Shown here one piece after another: positions 1 to 11,010 of a DNA stretch of 64,000 nucleotides. The notes under the pieces were generated by a model. The model saw only the letters and a program-made list of their open reading frames with translations. It searched no databases and was not told the origin of the DNA. The stretch comes from Cristatella mucedo (lineage: Eukaryota > Bryozoa > Phylactolaemata > Cristatellidae). How positions within the stretch are numbered: position 1 is the stretch's first letter; the number at the start of each line of letters is the position of its first letter. The translations under genes and the position numbers were made by a program. Location of the stretch: positions 890,501 through 954,500 of the forward strand of contig WPIO01000066.1 of the NCBI GenBank assembly GCA_009760855.2, read 5' to 3'.

Positions 1-478
1 GATATACTCCCCCATCAGGCCAAGCATCGTACCACCTGCTTTTCGGAATCCAACAGTTTACCAATATCTCGTACAAACTCAAATCCTTTGGAGACCGTGC
101 ATGCAGTTCGTATGCTCCCAAAGCCTGGAACTCCCCCCCCCCCGACGTGTCAGAACATCCCTGATTTGATCACATTTAAAAAGAACTTAAAAACGCATTT
201 ATTTATGACAGCATTTAGTGAGTCTCTGTGATTCTTTCTTCACGTGCTTTACATTACATTACGTGCTTATGCGTGCTGACACTGTGCATGCTGCCACTAA
301 CCACATTTGCATGCTGACCCTGTGCATGTCACCCCTAACCATGATATTCATGTTGTTTATCAAGAATGATATTACTCACGATTTAATTGCATTTTCCTTT
401 GCAGCAAACGTAAAGCACCTAGAAAAAGATTGAGTTCTCTGAGGGCGCTTTAGCAAGTGCATTATTATTATTATTCCC
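1..478 (+). mobile_element. LINE-A 3' end (CR1/L2-like), cut by window edge
   Basis: Matches the C-terminal coding end of the LINE-A reverse-transcriptase ORF (the 'APKAWNS' block, then a '[10 protein letters not shown]' block), followed by the 3' untranslated region, the AGAGATT..TCTCT hairpin region and an (ATT)n tail ending near 475. A run of C interrupts the coding part at about 127-140. Non-coding remnant. Confidence 0.8.
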
Positions 479-895
479 GGCTTTTCGGAGACTAACGGTT
501 TACCTATACCTCGTACAAACCTCAACTCCTTTGCAGACTATGCATTCAACTCATATGCTCCCAATGCCTGGAACTCACTCCTGACTTTCGTCACGACATC
601 CCGTCTTGACCACATTTGAAAAAAAATTTAAAAACGCATCTATTTATGACAGCATTTAGTGGGTCCCTGTGATTTGTCTTTTACGTGCTCATGCCTGCTG
701 ACTCTGTGCATGCTGCCACTAACCACACTTGCATGTTGACCCTGTGTATTTCACCCCTATCCATGTTATTCATGATCTTTATCAAGCATGTTACTACTCA
801 TCATTCGATCATGTTTCCTTTGCAGCAAATGTAAAGTGCCTAGAAAGAGATTGAGGTCTCTGAGGGCACTTTATCAAAGTATTAATATTATTACT
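479..895 (+). mobile_element. LINE-A 3' end, second copy in tandem
   Basis: A second copy of the same LINE-A 3' segment begins directly after the (ATT)n tail of the previous one and ends in a degenerate ATT-rich tail near 890. The two copies differ at many sites, so this looks like two separate insertions rather than a recent duplication. 896-1060 shows nothing I recognise. Confidence 0.75.
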
Positions 896-1059
896 AACAA
901 TTATAATGCCGTAAAATACTGGGGGTATGAGCTTGGAAGGAAAGGGTCGAGTGCAAAGCGCGGCTGCTAGGTTCGTCTGTCGAGAACGACCAAACAGCAG
1001 AGCTAACTGCTGCTACAAGAATAACATGGTAGAGTTAGGGGTGACATGCACAGGCTTGG

Positions 1060-1985
1060 TGAACTGTATCACTTTCTAGGCACTTTACATATGCAGTAAA
1101 GGAAGCGTTATCGAATGATTAGTGGTAGCATGCTCAATGACAACAAGCATAACATGGTTAGAAGTGACATGCAGAGGGTCAACATGCAAACATGGTTGGT
1201 GGCAGAATGTACACTAGCAGCACCCATAAGTACACTAAGAACAAATCATTATAACTCACTAAATTCTTTTATATGAGGGTGTGTTACTTGTGCTATAACC
1301 TCCAAAGGTTGATGATATAGCCTCCAATTACTTGTGCTATAGCCTCCAAAGGTTGAGGTTTCCCGTATCAAGTCCTGGCTACAACCACTGGCTATAAGTG
1401 CACTCTTCTCATTGTGCCCCTGTCAGGGTTTGTCGTGACGTCAGTCAGGAGTGAGTTCCAGGCTTTGGAAACATACGAACTAAAGGCAGTCTCCAAAGGA
1501 TTTGAGGTTCATATGAATACAGCTAAACGAGTCAGAAAAGCAGGTGATCCGTTATCTGGGTAGGATAGAACTTCGGATAGCTAGGCTGGAGCCAGGGAAG
1601 GAAAGAACCTGAGAGTTAGTGACAGAACCTTCGAGTCAATGTGCTACCTGACTGGGTGCTAGTGCAGATCAGCAAGAAGTGTTGTGATGAGTCAACACGA
1701 CAGACAAGCCCAGCGTTTTGCAACAACTGTAAGCGCATGGTTGCACAGGCCGGTAGACCAGCAAGTGGCGAGTTACAGACGGCAAGACAGGATGCCACAA
1801 ACGCATGGGTCAATTTGGAAAGTAGGCAGACTTGACTGAGGAGCTGATGCGGTCCTCCAGTGAATGTCACTTTTGGAACAGCACATCTAGATTTCGTGCA
1901 GATGCAACAGAAGATATGCTGGTAGAGCCGATTACTGATTTTACAGCTCAATACAGAAAAAATGTTTGCCTAGCCTAAGGGAGGC
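1060..1985 (-). mobile_element. LINE-A fragment, 3' UTR to RT C-terminal region
   Basis: Reading on the minus strand, the segment carries the LINE-A 3' end (1062-1240 and 1435-1610) and then part of the C-terminal RT-ORF region (1616-1960), where blocks such as 'AFVASCLAVCNSPLAGLPAC' remain readable. About 175 bp near 1255-1430 does not fit the element and contains a short internal duplication of a 'TTGTGCTATAGCCTCCAAAG' phrase. Confidence 0.7.
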
Positions 1986-2145
1986 CAAGCTAATAAGACA
2001 ATAGGTGCAGTAGTTAACACTGGAATTAGTATGGCAACATTAATCAACACTGCCATCATTTCTGCCTTCCAAACCCCCTTCGATGTCCACAAACAGGGCT
2101 TCGGGTCAACACAACAAGGAGAGAGTCTTAGTTGTACTAGCTTAC

Positions 2146-2529
2146 CTCAATTTTTTGCTTCTCGGCCTCGCAGATTTTCTCCTGCGAGTACAGCACGTCG
2201 ACGACGTGCATGACGGCTGCCAGGTCTAGCTGATTGATCAGGTCTGGTCTAGCCCTCCTGAACTTTCTTTTCAATTCAGTCGGTGGAGTAGCTGCACCGA
2301 CATCCGATGGTGGGTTCTCTTTGTACGGTGCAGCTAAAGCCGATGTAGCAGCTGGCACAAGCAAATAAGTTTTCCAGCATTCATGCTGCACTGTGTAAAA
2401 GGTAACCGAACAGGCACGACAAAGCAGTCTGAAGCCTTGCACTTTCGAGAGCCTTGCTTTCTCAACAGTCGTGCAAACCGACCATTCTCCGAACTCTAGC
2501 GTGAAACTTCTACCTGGACGCCCATTCAA
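2146..2529 (-). CDS. Exon of a CARD-like death-fold protein (partial gene)
   Basis: An open minus-strand exon ending at a strong splice donor (GAG|GTAAGC, exon last base 2146, phase 0). Its last ~40 residues contain the phrases 'RPDLINQLDLAAVMHVVDVL' and 'EKICEAEKQKIE', with the hydrophobic spacing of helices 1-3 of a CARD: L...L...LD..xV...L....+I...E...I. CARDs are homotypic adaptor modules of apoptosis and innate-immune signalling. The domain is cut before helix 4, so the rest must lie in another exon; none is visible between 2145 and 1, so the gene probably leaves the window. The ORF opens at an ATG at 2529, but a good acceptor (TTGCTTGTGCCAG, exon from 2351) may be the true start. Family call by pattern only; Pyrin/DED or chance remain possible. 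Confidence 0.4.
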
Positions 2530-3123
2530 GATCTAGCAGATCTCAGTAATTAGAGCAAAAAGCTCGATTCTTGGCTACACGGTGATTTATCTCTTGAAAA
2601 TGGATGAAAGTATGAGATAGCCACTGAGACGACTTCGAGAACTGGGCGATAACGATCGTGACTTGACATTCTGCATGCTTGTCATGGCTACAACACTCAG
2701 AAGCATCTAAGCCCAGAGCTGGTCGTCCGATGAATCACGAGTGGCGCCAGGTGGCAGCAGCTGGGTAGAACCTCTCGAAGCTACCCAGCTTATGAGGTTG
2801 AATTGTTTAAAGTAGGTCGCTTGACAGCTGTAAGCCGGCATCGACCGTCTATTCTCAACGGTGGACATCACTGGTCACCGACGATATAGCTTACGTGCTA
2901 TAATGTAACATCTGCTGAAATAGGTTCCATAGAAAGAAATACCACGGCACTGCCACAAACGAAGCTATGCTAGCACCCGAGCAGTCAAAATTATGATTTG
3001 GCCTTGGCTTTGAATTTCATCTAACACTCATATCACTAAATCTAGAACAACTGTCAAAAGTGGCAAATAGCCTCATCATAAGCTCGAGTACCCTAAACAA
3101 CAATCTATTAGCAGCTTTGACGG
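2530..3123. other. Unassigned sequence
   Basis: I see no repeat match, RNA gene or convincing exon here. It could contain an upstream exon or 5' region of the minus-strand CARD-like gene. Confidence 0.3.
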
Positions 3124-3358
3124 GTTATTTATGACAGCATTTAGTGGGTCCCTGTGATTCGTCCTTTACGTGCTTATGCATGCTGACACTGTTGCATGCT
3201 GACCCTGTGCATAATATCAGAGCTAACCATGTTATTCTTGTTGTGTATTGAGCATGCTATCACTAACCATTCGATCGTGTTTCCTTTGCAGCAAATGTGA
3301 AGCTGCTAGAAAGAGATTGAGTTCTCTGAGGGTGCTTTATCAGGTGCATTATTATTAG
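3124..3358 (+). mobile_element. LINE-A 3' tail fragment
   Basis: Begins at the 'TTTATGACAGCATTTAGTGG' phrase that follows the RT stop codon in other copies and runs through the hairpin (AGAGATTGAGTTCTCT) to an ATT tail. A severely 5'-truncated insertion. Confidence 0.8.
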
Positions 3359-4275
3359 CTTTGGTAGATGATCTCTGCTAGTTATGCGGAATCTCTTGGC
3401 AGCTTTTGATACCAATGATAAACCTTGCTCGAAGGCCCATCGTCTGGCCTCTGCATTAGTGGCACTTCTCCATAATAGTTTAGCTCCTTCATAATTGAGG
3501 ATTTTATATCGGAGAGTTCAACAGAGAACGGTGATCCGGTGAGCTTCTCAAGAATAGAGTACCCCAGGATCTCAGTGCATCAATATTTCTGGATCGGCCA
3601 CTTAAAACAAATGAATAGCAATAATACCTGTTGTGACCAGTTACCATGCGGTACCACATGGTTTTCAGTGACCATAATTACACATGGCTTGCCTAGACTT
3701 AAGTAAGGAACAATGCCCATCGGTCAGCGTCTGGCAGCTGCCAGCAATAATAGGCCTCGATAAAGCCTTGTAGCTACCCAGGTAGGTGGAACTCTGCATT
3801 CAAAGGACAGAGGTTGAGCCCCAACTCACACTAGCATGTCATTTAAATGCACAAAAGCAGGGTCAAATTGCACCCTTAAAAGGTTATCCGAAGTATAGCT
3901 CACCCCTTGCAGTCACTTTGTCTGCCCGAGAGCATGCAGCTTCAAGGAAGCGCAACATGCTGCTGCAACATCGGATGCTTTTCTTACTTTTGCCACTGTC
4001 TTTTACTGTCTGGCCACTTCGCAAGCAGACTTCGTCCGCGAGGCTGGGTAATCCGACGTCTGGCGACCGAAGAGCTCCGAGAAATACCTCAAACCCTGTG
4101 TTGCCTTTCTTAGAAACATAGTCGAGCAGGCAGGAGGCCGCATACCAAGCAATTGGCTCGGCCTAAGAATCGCAGCAGCACCAGCAGCTGTAGCAGCAGC
4201 CAAGGCTGTAGACAATAAAGAGGAACAAGAAGCAGCAAAAGCGCACGTGTCACCACTGTTCGACCCACGGTACTT
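3359..4275. other. Unassigned sequence with alanine-rich open frames
   Basis: No repeat family is recognised. The + strand has an open frame from about 4052 to 4345 with an Ala-rich stretch (AAAPAAVAAAKAV around 4165-4210), and an overlapping 111-codon frame begins at 3786. Neither has a recognisable domain or good splice signals, and the Ala run comes from GCA/GCC triplet repetition. Coding status unknown. Confidence 0.25.
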
Positions 4276-4276
4276 C

Positions 4277-4432
4277 GGTAGCTGGTTTGGCCCAGCAGTT
4301 AAGGTGCTCGCCTTGACCAAGGTCAAGGTAAATTGATTTGGTGACTGAGGCCATGGGCTCGAGCCCCGCAACAGTATGTGAGGCGCCTACACAGAGATTA
4401 AGTTCTCTAAGGGCTCTAGACAAGTGAACGAT
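4277..4432 (+). mobile_element. SINE1 (tRNA-derived SINE)
   Basis: The head resembles a class-II tRNA: an A-box-like TGGCCCAGCAG and a B-box-like GGGCTCGAGCCCC. It is followed by the tail GGCGCCTACACAGAGATTAAGTTCTCT, the same stem-loop found at the 3' end of LINE-A. A diverged copy with about 20 extra bp between the boxes. Confidence 0.65.
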
Positions 4433-5084
4433 ACTTATCCATCTTAAACCTAACGCCCAGCACCAAAGTAACTAGCAATTGCGTGCATTCTTGGTGCATT
4501 TAGCTGATCAGCTCAAAATTGTTGATTGTTAGGATGCAACTTACTGGTGGTTACAACTTGAATGGTGGGAAGGCCAAGGAGACTACCGTACAAGTCGTCG
4601 TCCAGTCATATCGATGAGGCTGCATCCTTTCTAGGGTTTTTTCAAGAATCACCGAGATGGGAGCACCTGTCGTCTACCCCTGAACTGCTTTACATTAAGG
4701 GGGAATGTCAAGAAGATACTTATAAAATGTGTCCGACTATCGAATATGTGTTTCGGATACCTTTCAAAAGACAAATATGTTAGAACTGGGATAGGAAGTT
4801 CTGACGACTTCTGCATGAAAGAAAAAATGGTTATGCAAACCACGTCTAACCCGAATGTAAACCGAAAGCAACAAATCTACAAATAAAAAATCTTACCGAC
4901 CTCAGCATTATATACGACTTGCATCCCAACTTGTCAAACCTTTGCAATTCAAGATGCATGCTTAAAACTTGTTGGGGTTCATTCATGTGACTTTTATACA
5001 GCTTCATTTCCAGGGTAGTTTGGTATCTTGCAAATTCCATAACTTGCGAATAATCACTAATCCATAAATTCCGACTTGTATAAA
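4433..5084. other. Unassigned sequence
   Basis: Two short overlapping open frames on opposite strands (4562-4783 and 4649-4843) show no domain. No repeat recognised. Confidence 0.3.
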
Positions 5085-5372
5085 ATCTCCTGACTGGAAC
5101 ACATTTAAAAAAAACTAAAAACATCTATTTATCGCGGCATTTAGTGGGTTCCTATGATTCCACCTGTATGTGCTTAAGAATGCTGACACTGTGCATGCTG
5201 CTACTAACGAAATTTGCATGCTGACCCTGTGTATGTCACCCCTAACCATGTTATTCTTGTTGTTTATTAAGTGTGCTATTCGATCACGCTTCCTTTGAGG
5301 CAAATGTAAACTGCCTTTTAAGAGATTTGAGTTCTGTGAGGGCACCATAGATATTAATATTATTATTATAAC
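5085..5372 (+). mobile_element. LINE-A 3' end fragment
   Basis: Starts in the end of the RT ORF ('CTGACTGGAACACATTTAAAAA') and contains the 3' UTR, a damaged hairpin (AGAGATTTGAGTTCTGTGAG) and an ATT-type tail at 5350-5370. Confidence 0.75.
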
Positions 5373-5672
5373 TCTGGTAATACTTCACGTATCGTAGTGA
5401 AATTCGAGGTGCAAGTTCAGCTCTGCTTATTTCAAATGAAACAAGAAAAGTTTCAGATTTCGGCTGGATACATTTTGTTCTATATGGCCACGATTACGGA
5501 AAATAAAGCACCAGGACGTTTGATGATGCAAACAGCAAATGAGCTGCAGCAGCAATGAATCAATCGGTGAAGGATAGAGGGACTCTGGAGCATGGAGGGA
5601 CTCTGGAGGTACAAGCATACGCCTGGCAACGAATTCTTCAAGTGAGCTGATCATCTCAAAAATCAAACCTAA
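5373..5672. other. Unassigned sequence
   Basis: No repeat family or convincing exon. A 79-codon minus-strand frame (5427-5666) has no recognisable motif. Confidence 0.25.
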
Positions 5673-5736
5673 AAAATCTTAGCTGATTTAACAGCCTCAT
5701 TTATATAGCGGAAGAAGAGCCTCTTTGACTGCCGAG
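5673..5736 (-). mobile_element. SINE2 tail fragment
   Basis: The minus strand reads AGAGGCTCTTCTTCCGCTATATAAATGAGGCTGTTAAATCAGCTAA, the characteristic 3' end of SINE2. The tRNA-like head is missing; SINE1 follows immediately. Confidence 0.6.
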
Positions 5737-5739
5737 TTG

Positions 5740-5882
5740 GTTTGGTCCAGCGGCTAAGGTGCTCGTCCCAGCCAAGGTCTGGCTGAGGTCCTGGGCTCGA
5801 GCCCCTAGGCATTGGTGAAGGGCCTGAATAGTAATTAAGATCTCTTGCGGCGCTATACAAATGAATTATATTGTATATATTT
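5740..5882 (+). mobile_element. SINE1, near full length
   Basis: A box TGGTCCAGCGG fits the Pol III consensus TRGYNNANNNG exactly, and the B-box-like GGGCTCGAGCCCC lies about 50 bp downstream. The LINE-A-type tail (GGGCCTGAATAG..ATTAAGATCTCT..GGCGC) ends in CTATACAAATGAATTATA. Best head sequence of the family in this window. Confidence 0.75.
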
Positions 5883-5899
5883 ATATTCGGTTATTCCTA

Positions 5900-6010
5900 C
5901 CGGTTACAATTGACACAAAGGATCGCCCAACAGCAAAATTCGAACCCATGACCTCTGTCGTGAGGAGCAGGCACCTTACCTCTGGGGCTATCACAGCCCG
6001 GTAACCTAGC
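5900..6010 (-). mobile_element. SINE2 head fragment
   Basis: On the minus strand the B-box GGGTTCGAATTTTG and the adjacent GGGCGATCCTTTGTG match the SINE2 head. Diverged and lacking the tail. Confidence 0.45.
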
Positions 6011-6089
6011 AAGTGAGGTTCCTCACAGGCAACCTAGCAAGCGAGGTTCAATTCAGGTAAAATCTCTGCTTAGCTAGACCTGTCGGCTG

Positions 6090-7505
6090 CACAGGATACA
6101 ATCTATCAGCAAGTCCTACTCGAAGTCTCTCATCTTGCTTGGGCATCACTGGCACTGCAATGCAATGGTTCAGGTCCTATCTCAGTACGTGACTCGAGTA
6201 TTGATGAGAACGTATATAGGTCATCCGATAAACCACTGATATAGGGCGCACCTAAGGGCTCGGTGCTTGGTCTACTAATTTTCACAGTTTATACTCTCTC
6301 TCTCCTGCTGAAGTGATAGCCAAGCACAATCTAGGCTTTCATTTCCATGCAGAAAACACTTAGGTGTACCTTTGCTTTACCCCTACAAGCCCTCAAGCAC
6401 ACCAAATTCTCACTAGTCTCTTGCTGAATTTAATGCAGACATCTGGACATGCATAGCAGCTAACTTTCTCAAATCGAATGACGATAAAACCAACTTGCTA
6501 GATATGGGCAGTTGTGACTCAGAAATTGGAAGGCTTTGAGCTCAAAATCGGTTCAGCCAGCATATCTCCTATGTAATGTATCTCCGTCAGTGACTCCACA
6601 AAGTCATAAAGACCATGTGGGTGTTAGGAAAGTTTTGTATAGCACACTCACAGCCTAAGCGGCTTTCGGTACGCATTCGGTAGCCAACAGACTTCGTCTT
6701 ACGCAACAAAGAGAAAGTGGGAAGCATAGCAGAGTTAGGAGAGCAGTTGAGGTAGTGAGTAGCATAGAAGTAGCAGTTCAGGACCGCTGAAAAAGATGTG
6801 CCCTAGTCGGCAGTTGGAGAGTAGATGTCGTTGTGTAAGAATTGTGGAAGCGAGTTCCACAGTCTAGGACCTGCAGAGCTAAAGCTTGTCGCCAACTGTC
6901 TTTAAGTGGAGGAATGGGACAGCTAATTCATTGTCCACACAGGACCTGAGGGCGCGAACAGGCTGAAACTGATGCAGCAGTTCAGCTAGGTACGGAGGAG
7001 CCAAGCCGTGGCGGGCCTTGTGGGTCAGCGTAAGAACTTTGCTCTGTATCCTTAGCTCAACCGGCAACCATCCTAGCTCTTTCAGCAAAGGTGACACGTG
7101 CTCAATGTTCCAAAGGTACCTTTCATTAGACGACCACATAAGATCCACAGCCAAGTCTGCCTAATTTAAGTGACAAAACATTGCTAAAATTCGGGCTTGC
7201 TTAGACATGGATAGAACACCTAAATTAGTCCATGCTTTGTGACATCCCGTCTGGACTTCTGTAGCTCACTGCTTGCTGGTCTAACTCGACTTCTGTAACT
7301 CACTGCTTGCTGGTTTACCACCATGTGCATTCAGGCGCTAACAGTTGGTACAAAGCTCACCAGCTAGGCTTGTCTGTCGTGACAGTCACAGTTGCCACAT
7401 TATGCCACTACTCACCGACCTGCATTGGCTTCCAATGAAGCACCCTATAGACTTCCAGGTTCTGTTACTCCTTTTTAGGTCCTTCATTTCCTGGCTCAAG
7501 CCTAT
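6090..7505 (+). mobile_element. LINE-A RT fragment split by a LINE-B insertion
   Basis: 6090-6578 matches the LINE-A RT from '[18 protein letters not shown]' onward, with many lesions. The alignment stops mid-sentence at 'CCAGCATATCTCCT' and resumes at about 7099 with 'TTCCAAAGGTACCTTTCATTAGACGACC', continuing to 7505. The intervening 520 bp is LINE-B on the minus strand. All frames are broken. Confidence 0.7.
6579..7098 (-). mobile_element. LINE-B 3' end inserted in LINE-A
   Basis: Minus strand: C-terminal ORF block ([20 protein letters not shown], then HKARHGLAPPYLAELL), the 'RLWNSLPQF' block, then the 3' UTR ending at the ATGTAATGTATCTCCGTCAGT phrase that marks the LINE-B 3' end. It interrupts a plus-strand LINE-A. 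Confidence 0.75.
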
Positions 7506-7507
7506 CC

Positions 7508-8145
7508 TATCACAAAAATAATAATAATAATATTGCACTTGATAAAGCGCCCTCAGAGAACTTAATCTCTTTCTAGGCGCTTTACATTTGCTGCAAAGTG
7601 ATACGCAATAGAATAGTAAGTAAAATCATGCTTGAAAAACAAACAAAATGAATAACATGGTTAGGGGTTACATGCACTGGGTCAGCATGCAAATGTGGTT
7701 AGTGGCAGCATGAACAGTGTCAGCACGCATAAGCACATCGAGGACGAATCACAAGGACCCACTAAATGCTGTCCTAAATAGGTATGTTTTTAAGTTTCTT
7801 TTAAATGTGGTCAGGTCAGGGGATGTTCTGATGCAGGTCGGGAGGGAGTTCCAGGCTGTGGGAGCATACGAGCTAAATGCACGGTCTCCAAAGGATTTAA
7901 GGTTTGTACGAGGTATTTCTAGACTGTTGGATTCCGAAAAGCGAGTGGTACGATGCTTTGCCTGATGGGGTAGTATATCTGAAAGATAGGCTGGAGCCAT
8001 AGAATGAAGAGACCTAAAAGTGAGCGACAAAACCTTGAAGTCAATCCGTTGCTTGACTGGTAACCAGTGCAGGTCGGCGAGAAGTGGAGTAATGTGGCAA
8101 CTGCGACGCTCACGACAGACAAGCCAAGCTGCAGAGTTTTAATTT
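7508..8145 (-). mobile_element. LINE-A 3' end and C-terminal ORF
   Basis: The minus strand runs from the ORF ('[20 protein letters not shown]') through '[13 protein letters not shown]' and '[18 protein letters not shown]' to the 3' UTR, hairpin and (ATT)n tail at 7508-7535. One of the better-preserved C-terminal ends. Confidence 0.8.
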
Positions 8146-8469
8146 GCCAAATCTACTTGCGTTTTAGACCAACATTAAATATTAACATTTATATTATTAT
8201 TGCATAACTGCAATTGCAATATCAATGCATGACAAAACTAGACATGCTATTTTTTCATCCACACCAGCCATACAATGCAATATTAATTTCTTCTTGGTAT
8301 AATGGTAATTGATTTGAAAGACTGAAAGCCATTGAAACCCAATTGAGTCAATTACATCATCTGCTTAAGGAAACTTCTGTCACGTGCACGTTTTTCGGGG
8401 CTGCTAGCATTTTGCTCTTTCGTCGACATGCATTTATCTTGCACGGTTTTGTTATGGTGCTGGTAAGGG
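8146..8469. other. Unassigned AT-rich sequence
   Basis: No repeat, exon or RNA gene recognised. Confidence 0.3.
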
Positions 8470-9422
8470 AGTGATCAAAGACACTGGAACGGGTTGTGGC
8501 AGACCAGCTGAACTCGTATATCGAAACCTCACACCTTGCTAGTAAGTTCCAGTCTGGCTTTAGAGCTAATCACTCCACAGAGTCAGCATTGCTTCGGGTA
8601 TACAACGACCTACTTAGGAATGCAGACATGGGTAGAGTGTCTCTTCTTGTTTTGCTCGATCTTTCGGCAGCTTTTGATACCATCGATCACAAAGTACTTC
8701 TAGAGCGCCTCTCATCTCGCCTGGGCATCACTGGCACTGCTCTGCAGTGGTTCAGGTCCTATCTCAGTGGGAGACTCCAGAGTGTTGACGTGAATGGACA
8801 AAGATCATCTGAAGTACCTCTAAAATATGGAGTACCTCAGGGCTCTGTGCTAGGTCCGGTTCTTTTCACCGTTTATACTCTCCCTCTCGCTGATGTGATT
8901 GCCAAGCACAATCTAGGCTTTCACTTCTATGCGGATGACACTCAGTTGTACCTTTGCTTTGATCCCTCCCAGCCTTCGAGCACCTCAAAATTCTCTCAAC
9001 TCACTTGCTGCATGCATTGATGACATCCGATCATGGATGGCAGCAAATTTTCTAAAACTAAACGATGATAAAACTAACTTACTAGTTATGGGCAAACCCA
9101 GTGTTATTCAGAAATTGGAAAGGCTGACTTTCAAAATTGGCTCTGCCAGCATATCTCCAGTTGCATCAGCTCGAAATCTAGGTGTCATATTCCAAAGCGA
9201 CCTCTCGTTAGACGACCACATCAGCTCCACAGTCAAATCAGCCTATTTTCAGCTTCATAACATTGCTAAAATTAGGGCTTGTTTAGATAAGGTTACCACG
9301 TCCAAGTTGGTCCATGCATTCGTGACATCTCGTCTCGACTTCTGCAACTCACTGCTTACTGGCCTACCAGCATGTGCGATCAGGCGATTGCAGCTGGTGC
9401 AAAATGAACTTGCAAAACCTAT
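8470..9422 (+). mobile_element. LINE-A reverse-transcriptase segment
   Basis: Encodes a CR1/L2-like (Jockey-superfamily) non-LTR reverse transcriptase core. Visible motifs are the palm block '[17 protein letters not shown]' with a catalytic Asp, '[14 protein letters not shown]', and the catalytic '[10 protein letters not shown]'. The ORF from 8496 shifts frame at about 8985 (an extra base near 'CACCTCAAAATTC') and continues in the frame of 8929-9432 with '[15 protein letters not shown]'. The match stops at 'CAGCTGGTGCAAAA' (9402) and the following sequence is unrelated, so both ends are truncated. Endonuclease domain absent. Not functional as it stands. Confidence 0.85.
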
Positions 9423-9950
9423 ACATGAATAGTTCAATGTTTATCCATGCATAGCATAAAAATTAAATTTGATTATTTCTGCATGACCTGTGAAGATCGA
9501 GAGGTTTCGTTCAGGAATCAGACACCCAGAAGCATTCACGTCGAACTATGCTTACCTTAATCAATGCCTGGAGGCATTAAAACCAGCATATGAAACAGTC
9601 CTAGTGTGAGACTACCATCGATGAATCTCACAGAACCTGAGCATATAATTAAAAAATAGGCTAACGTTATTAGGCTATGTTAGCTCTTTCCATATAAATA
9701 TACCGTTTGAAAAATATATTTAAAAGTTGGTATAAATTGTAATGCAATGAGACTTATACTAGGGAGTTATATTCCCTAATAAAATGCTCAATGTATGATT
9801 ATCTATTTATCTAAAATTCATAAAAATGAATTTGGCGGTCTGCTTTTAACCTGAAAACTAATGTTGTTGCTCACTTTTGTCAGCATGCTTTTGTACTAAG
9901 TGGTCATGTCAGGTTACCCTATCCCCACAAGGCTAGGTAGCACACCACCT
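9423..9950. other. Unassigned AT-rich sequence
   Basis: No repeat or coding signal recognised; it leads into a TA microsatellite. Confidence 0.3.
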
Positions 9951-9952
9951 AT

Positions 9953-10022
9953 ATAATATATATATATATATATATAATATATTATAAATATATATATACA
10001 TATATATATAATCTGTATATAA
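9953..10022. repeat. (TA)n microsatellite
   Basis: Alternating TA/ATA repeats with interruptions. Confidence 0.9.
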
Positions 10023-10053
10023 TGTCTATGCATCTGTATATGTCTGTATATAA

Positions 10054-10742
10054 TAGTTTAGCTAACCGTCTTGACTTCTGTAACTCGCTGCTTGCTAGCC
10101 TACCAGCCTGTGCAATCAGGCTCTTACAGCTGTTGCAAAACTCTGCAGCTAGGCTTTTCTGTCGCGAGCTTAACAGTTGCCACATCACACCCCTTCTCGC
10201 CGACCTAAACTGCCTACCAATCAAGCAATGCATCGACTTTAGGTTTTGTCGCTCACTTTCAGGTCCTTTCATTCTTTGGCTCCAGCCTACCTATCAGATC
10301 TACTGCCCCACCAGGCTAAGCATAGTACCACCAGCTCTTCGGAATCTAACTGTTTACCTATACCTTGTACAAACCTCAAATCCTTTGGAGACCGTGCATT
10401 TAGTTCGAATGCTCCCAAAGCCTGGAACTCACTTTTGACTGACGCCACGCATTTTAAAATCAGCTAAACTAAAAATGCACCTGTTTATCACAGCATTTAG
10501 CGGGTCCTTGTGCTTTGTCCTCAGTGCGCTTCTGCGTGCTGACACTGTGCATGCTGCCACTAACCATGCTTCACAATTTGACAACGTATATGTCACCTCT
10601 ATCCATGTCATGTATGTTGACATTGCGAATGTTATCACTAATCATCTGATCATGCTTTCTGTACAGCATATGCAAGTGCCTAAAAGAGATAAGTGCTCTG
10701 ATGGCCCTATACAAATGTATTATTACTATTCTTATTACTACT
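10054..10742 (+). mobile_element. LINE-A 3' end with C-terminal ORF
   Basis: From the 'LDFCNSLLASLPACAIRLLQ' block through '[18 protein letters not shown]' and 'NAPKAWNSL' to a 3' UTR and a tail of TATTACTATTCTTATTACTACTA. Frames are broken several times. The tail variant (CTATACAAATGTATTATT) resembles the SINE1 tail more than the standard LINE-A end. Confidence 0.75.
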
Positions 10743-10749
10743 AATCATA

Positions 10750-10850
10750 GGTCAGTCTCCCTTTAGCAAAACAAGTTAAGCACGTAGAAAGAGATTAAGT
10801 TATCTAATGGTGCTAAACAAATGAATTATTATTATTATGATTAATACTAT
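10750..10850 (+). mobile_element. Retroelement tail fragment (LINE-A/SINE1 type)
   Basis: Contains GCACGTAGAAAGAGATTAAGTTATCT..GCTAAACAAATGAATTATT, the shared 3' stem-loop tail, then an ATT tail. The head is missing, so the parent family is ambiguous. Confidence 0.6.
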
Positions 10851-10859
10851 TATAAACAT

Positions 10860-11010
10860 GGATTGATGAAGGATATTAAGCAGAGCGACCGGGCAGCACC
10901 ACCGCTTGCAGTAGAGATAAAGGATCGGCCACCACAGGATTCGAACCCACGACCTCGGGACCGAGGTTGTGAAAAGCAACCGCCTTAGGTAGTGACCCAT
11001 TACGGCTTTG
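10860..11010 (-). mobile_element. SINE2, head well preserved
   Basis: Minus strand: GCGGTTGCTTTTCACAACCTCGGTCCCGAGGTCGTGGGTTCGAATCCTG, which contains a perfect tRNA B box (GGTTCGAATCC), followed by GGCCGATCCTTTATCTCTACTGCAAGCGGTGGTG. Related to the copies at 18570, 26140 and 32600. Confidence 0.65.

Noticed and set aside
4052-4345. Ala-rich + strand open frame
   Set aside because: The Ala run follows from GCA/GCC repetition, the frame runs into a SINE1, and there are no convincing splice sites.
5740-5882. tRNA gene
   Set aside because: A and B boxes are present but the acceptor stem does not close and the sequence continues into the SINE1 tail shared with other copies.
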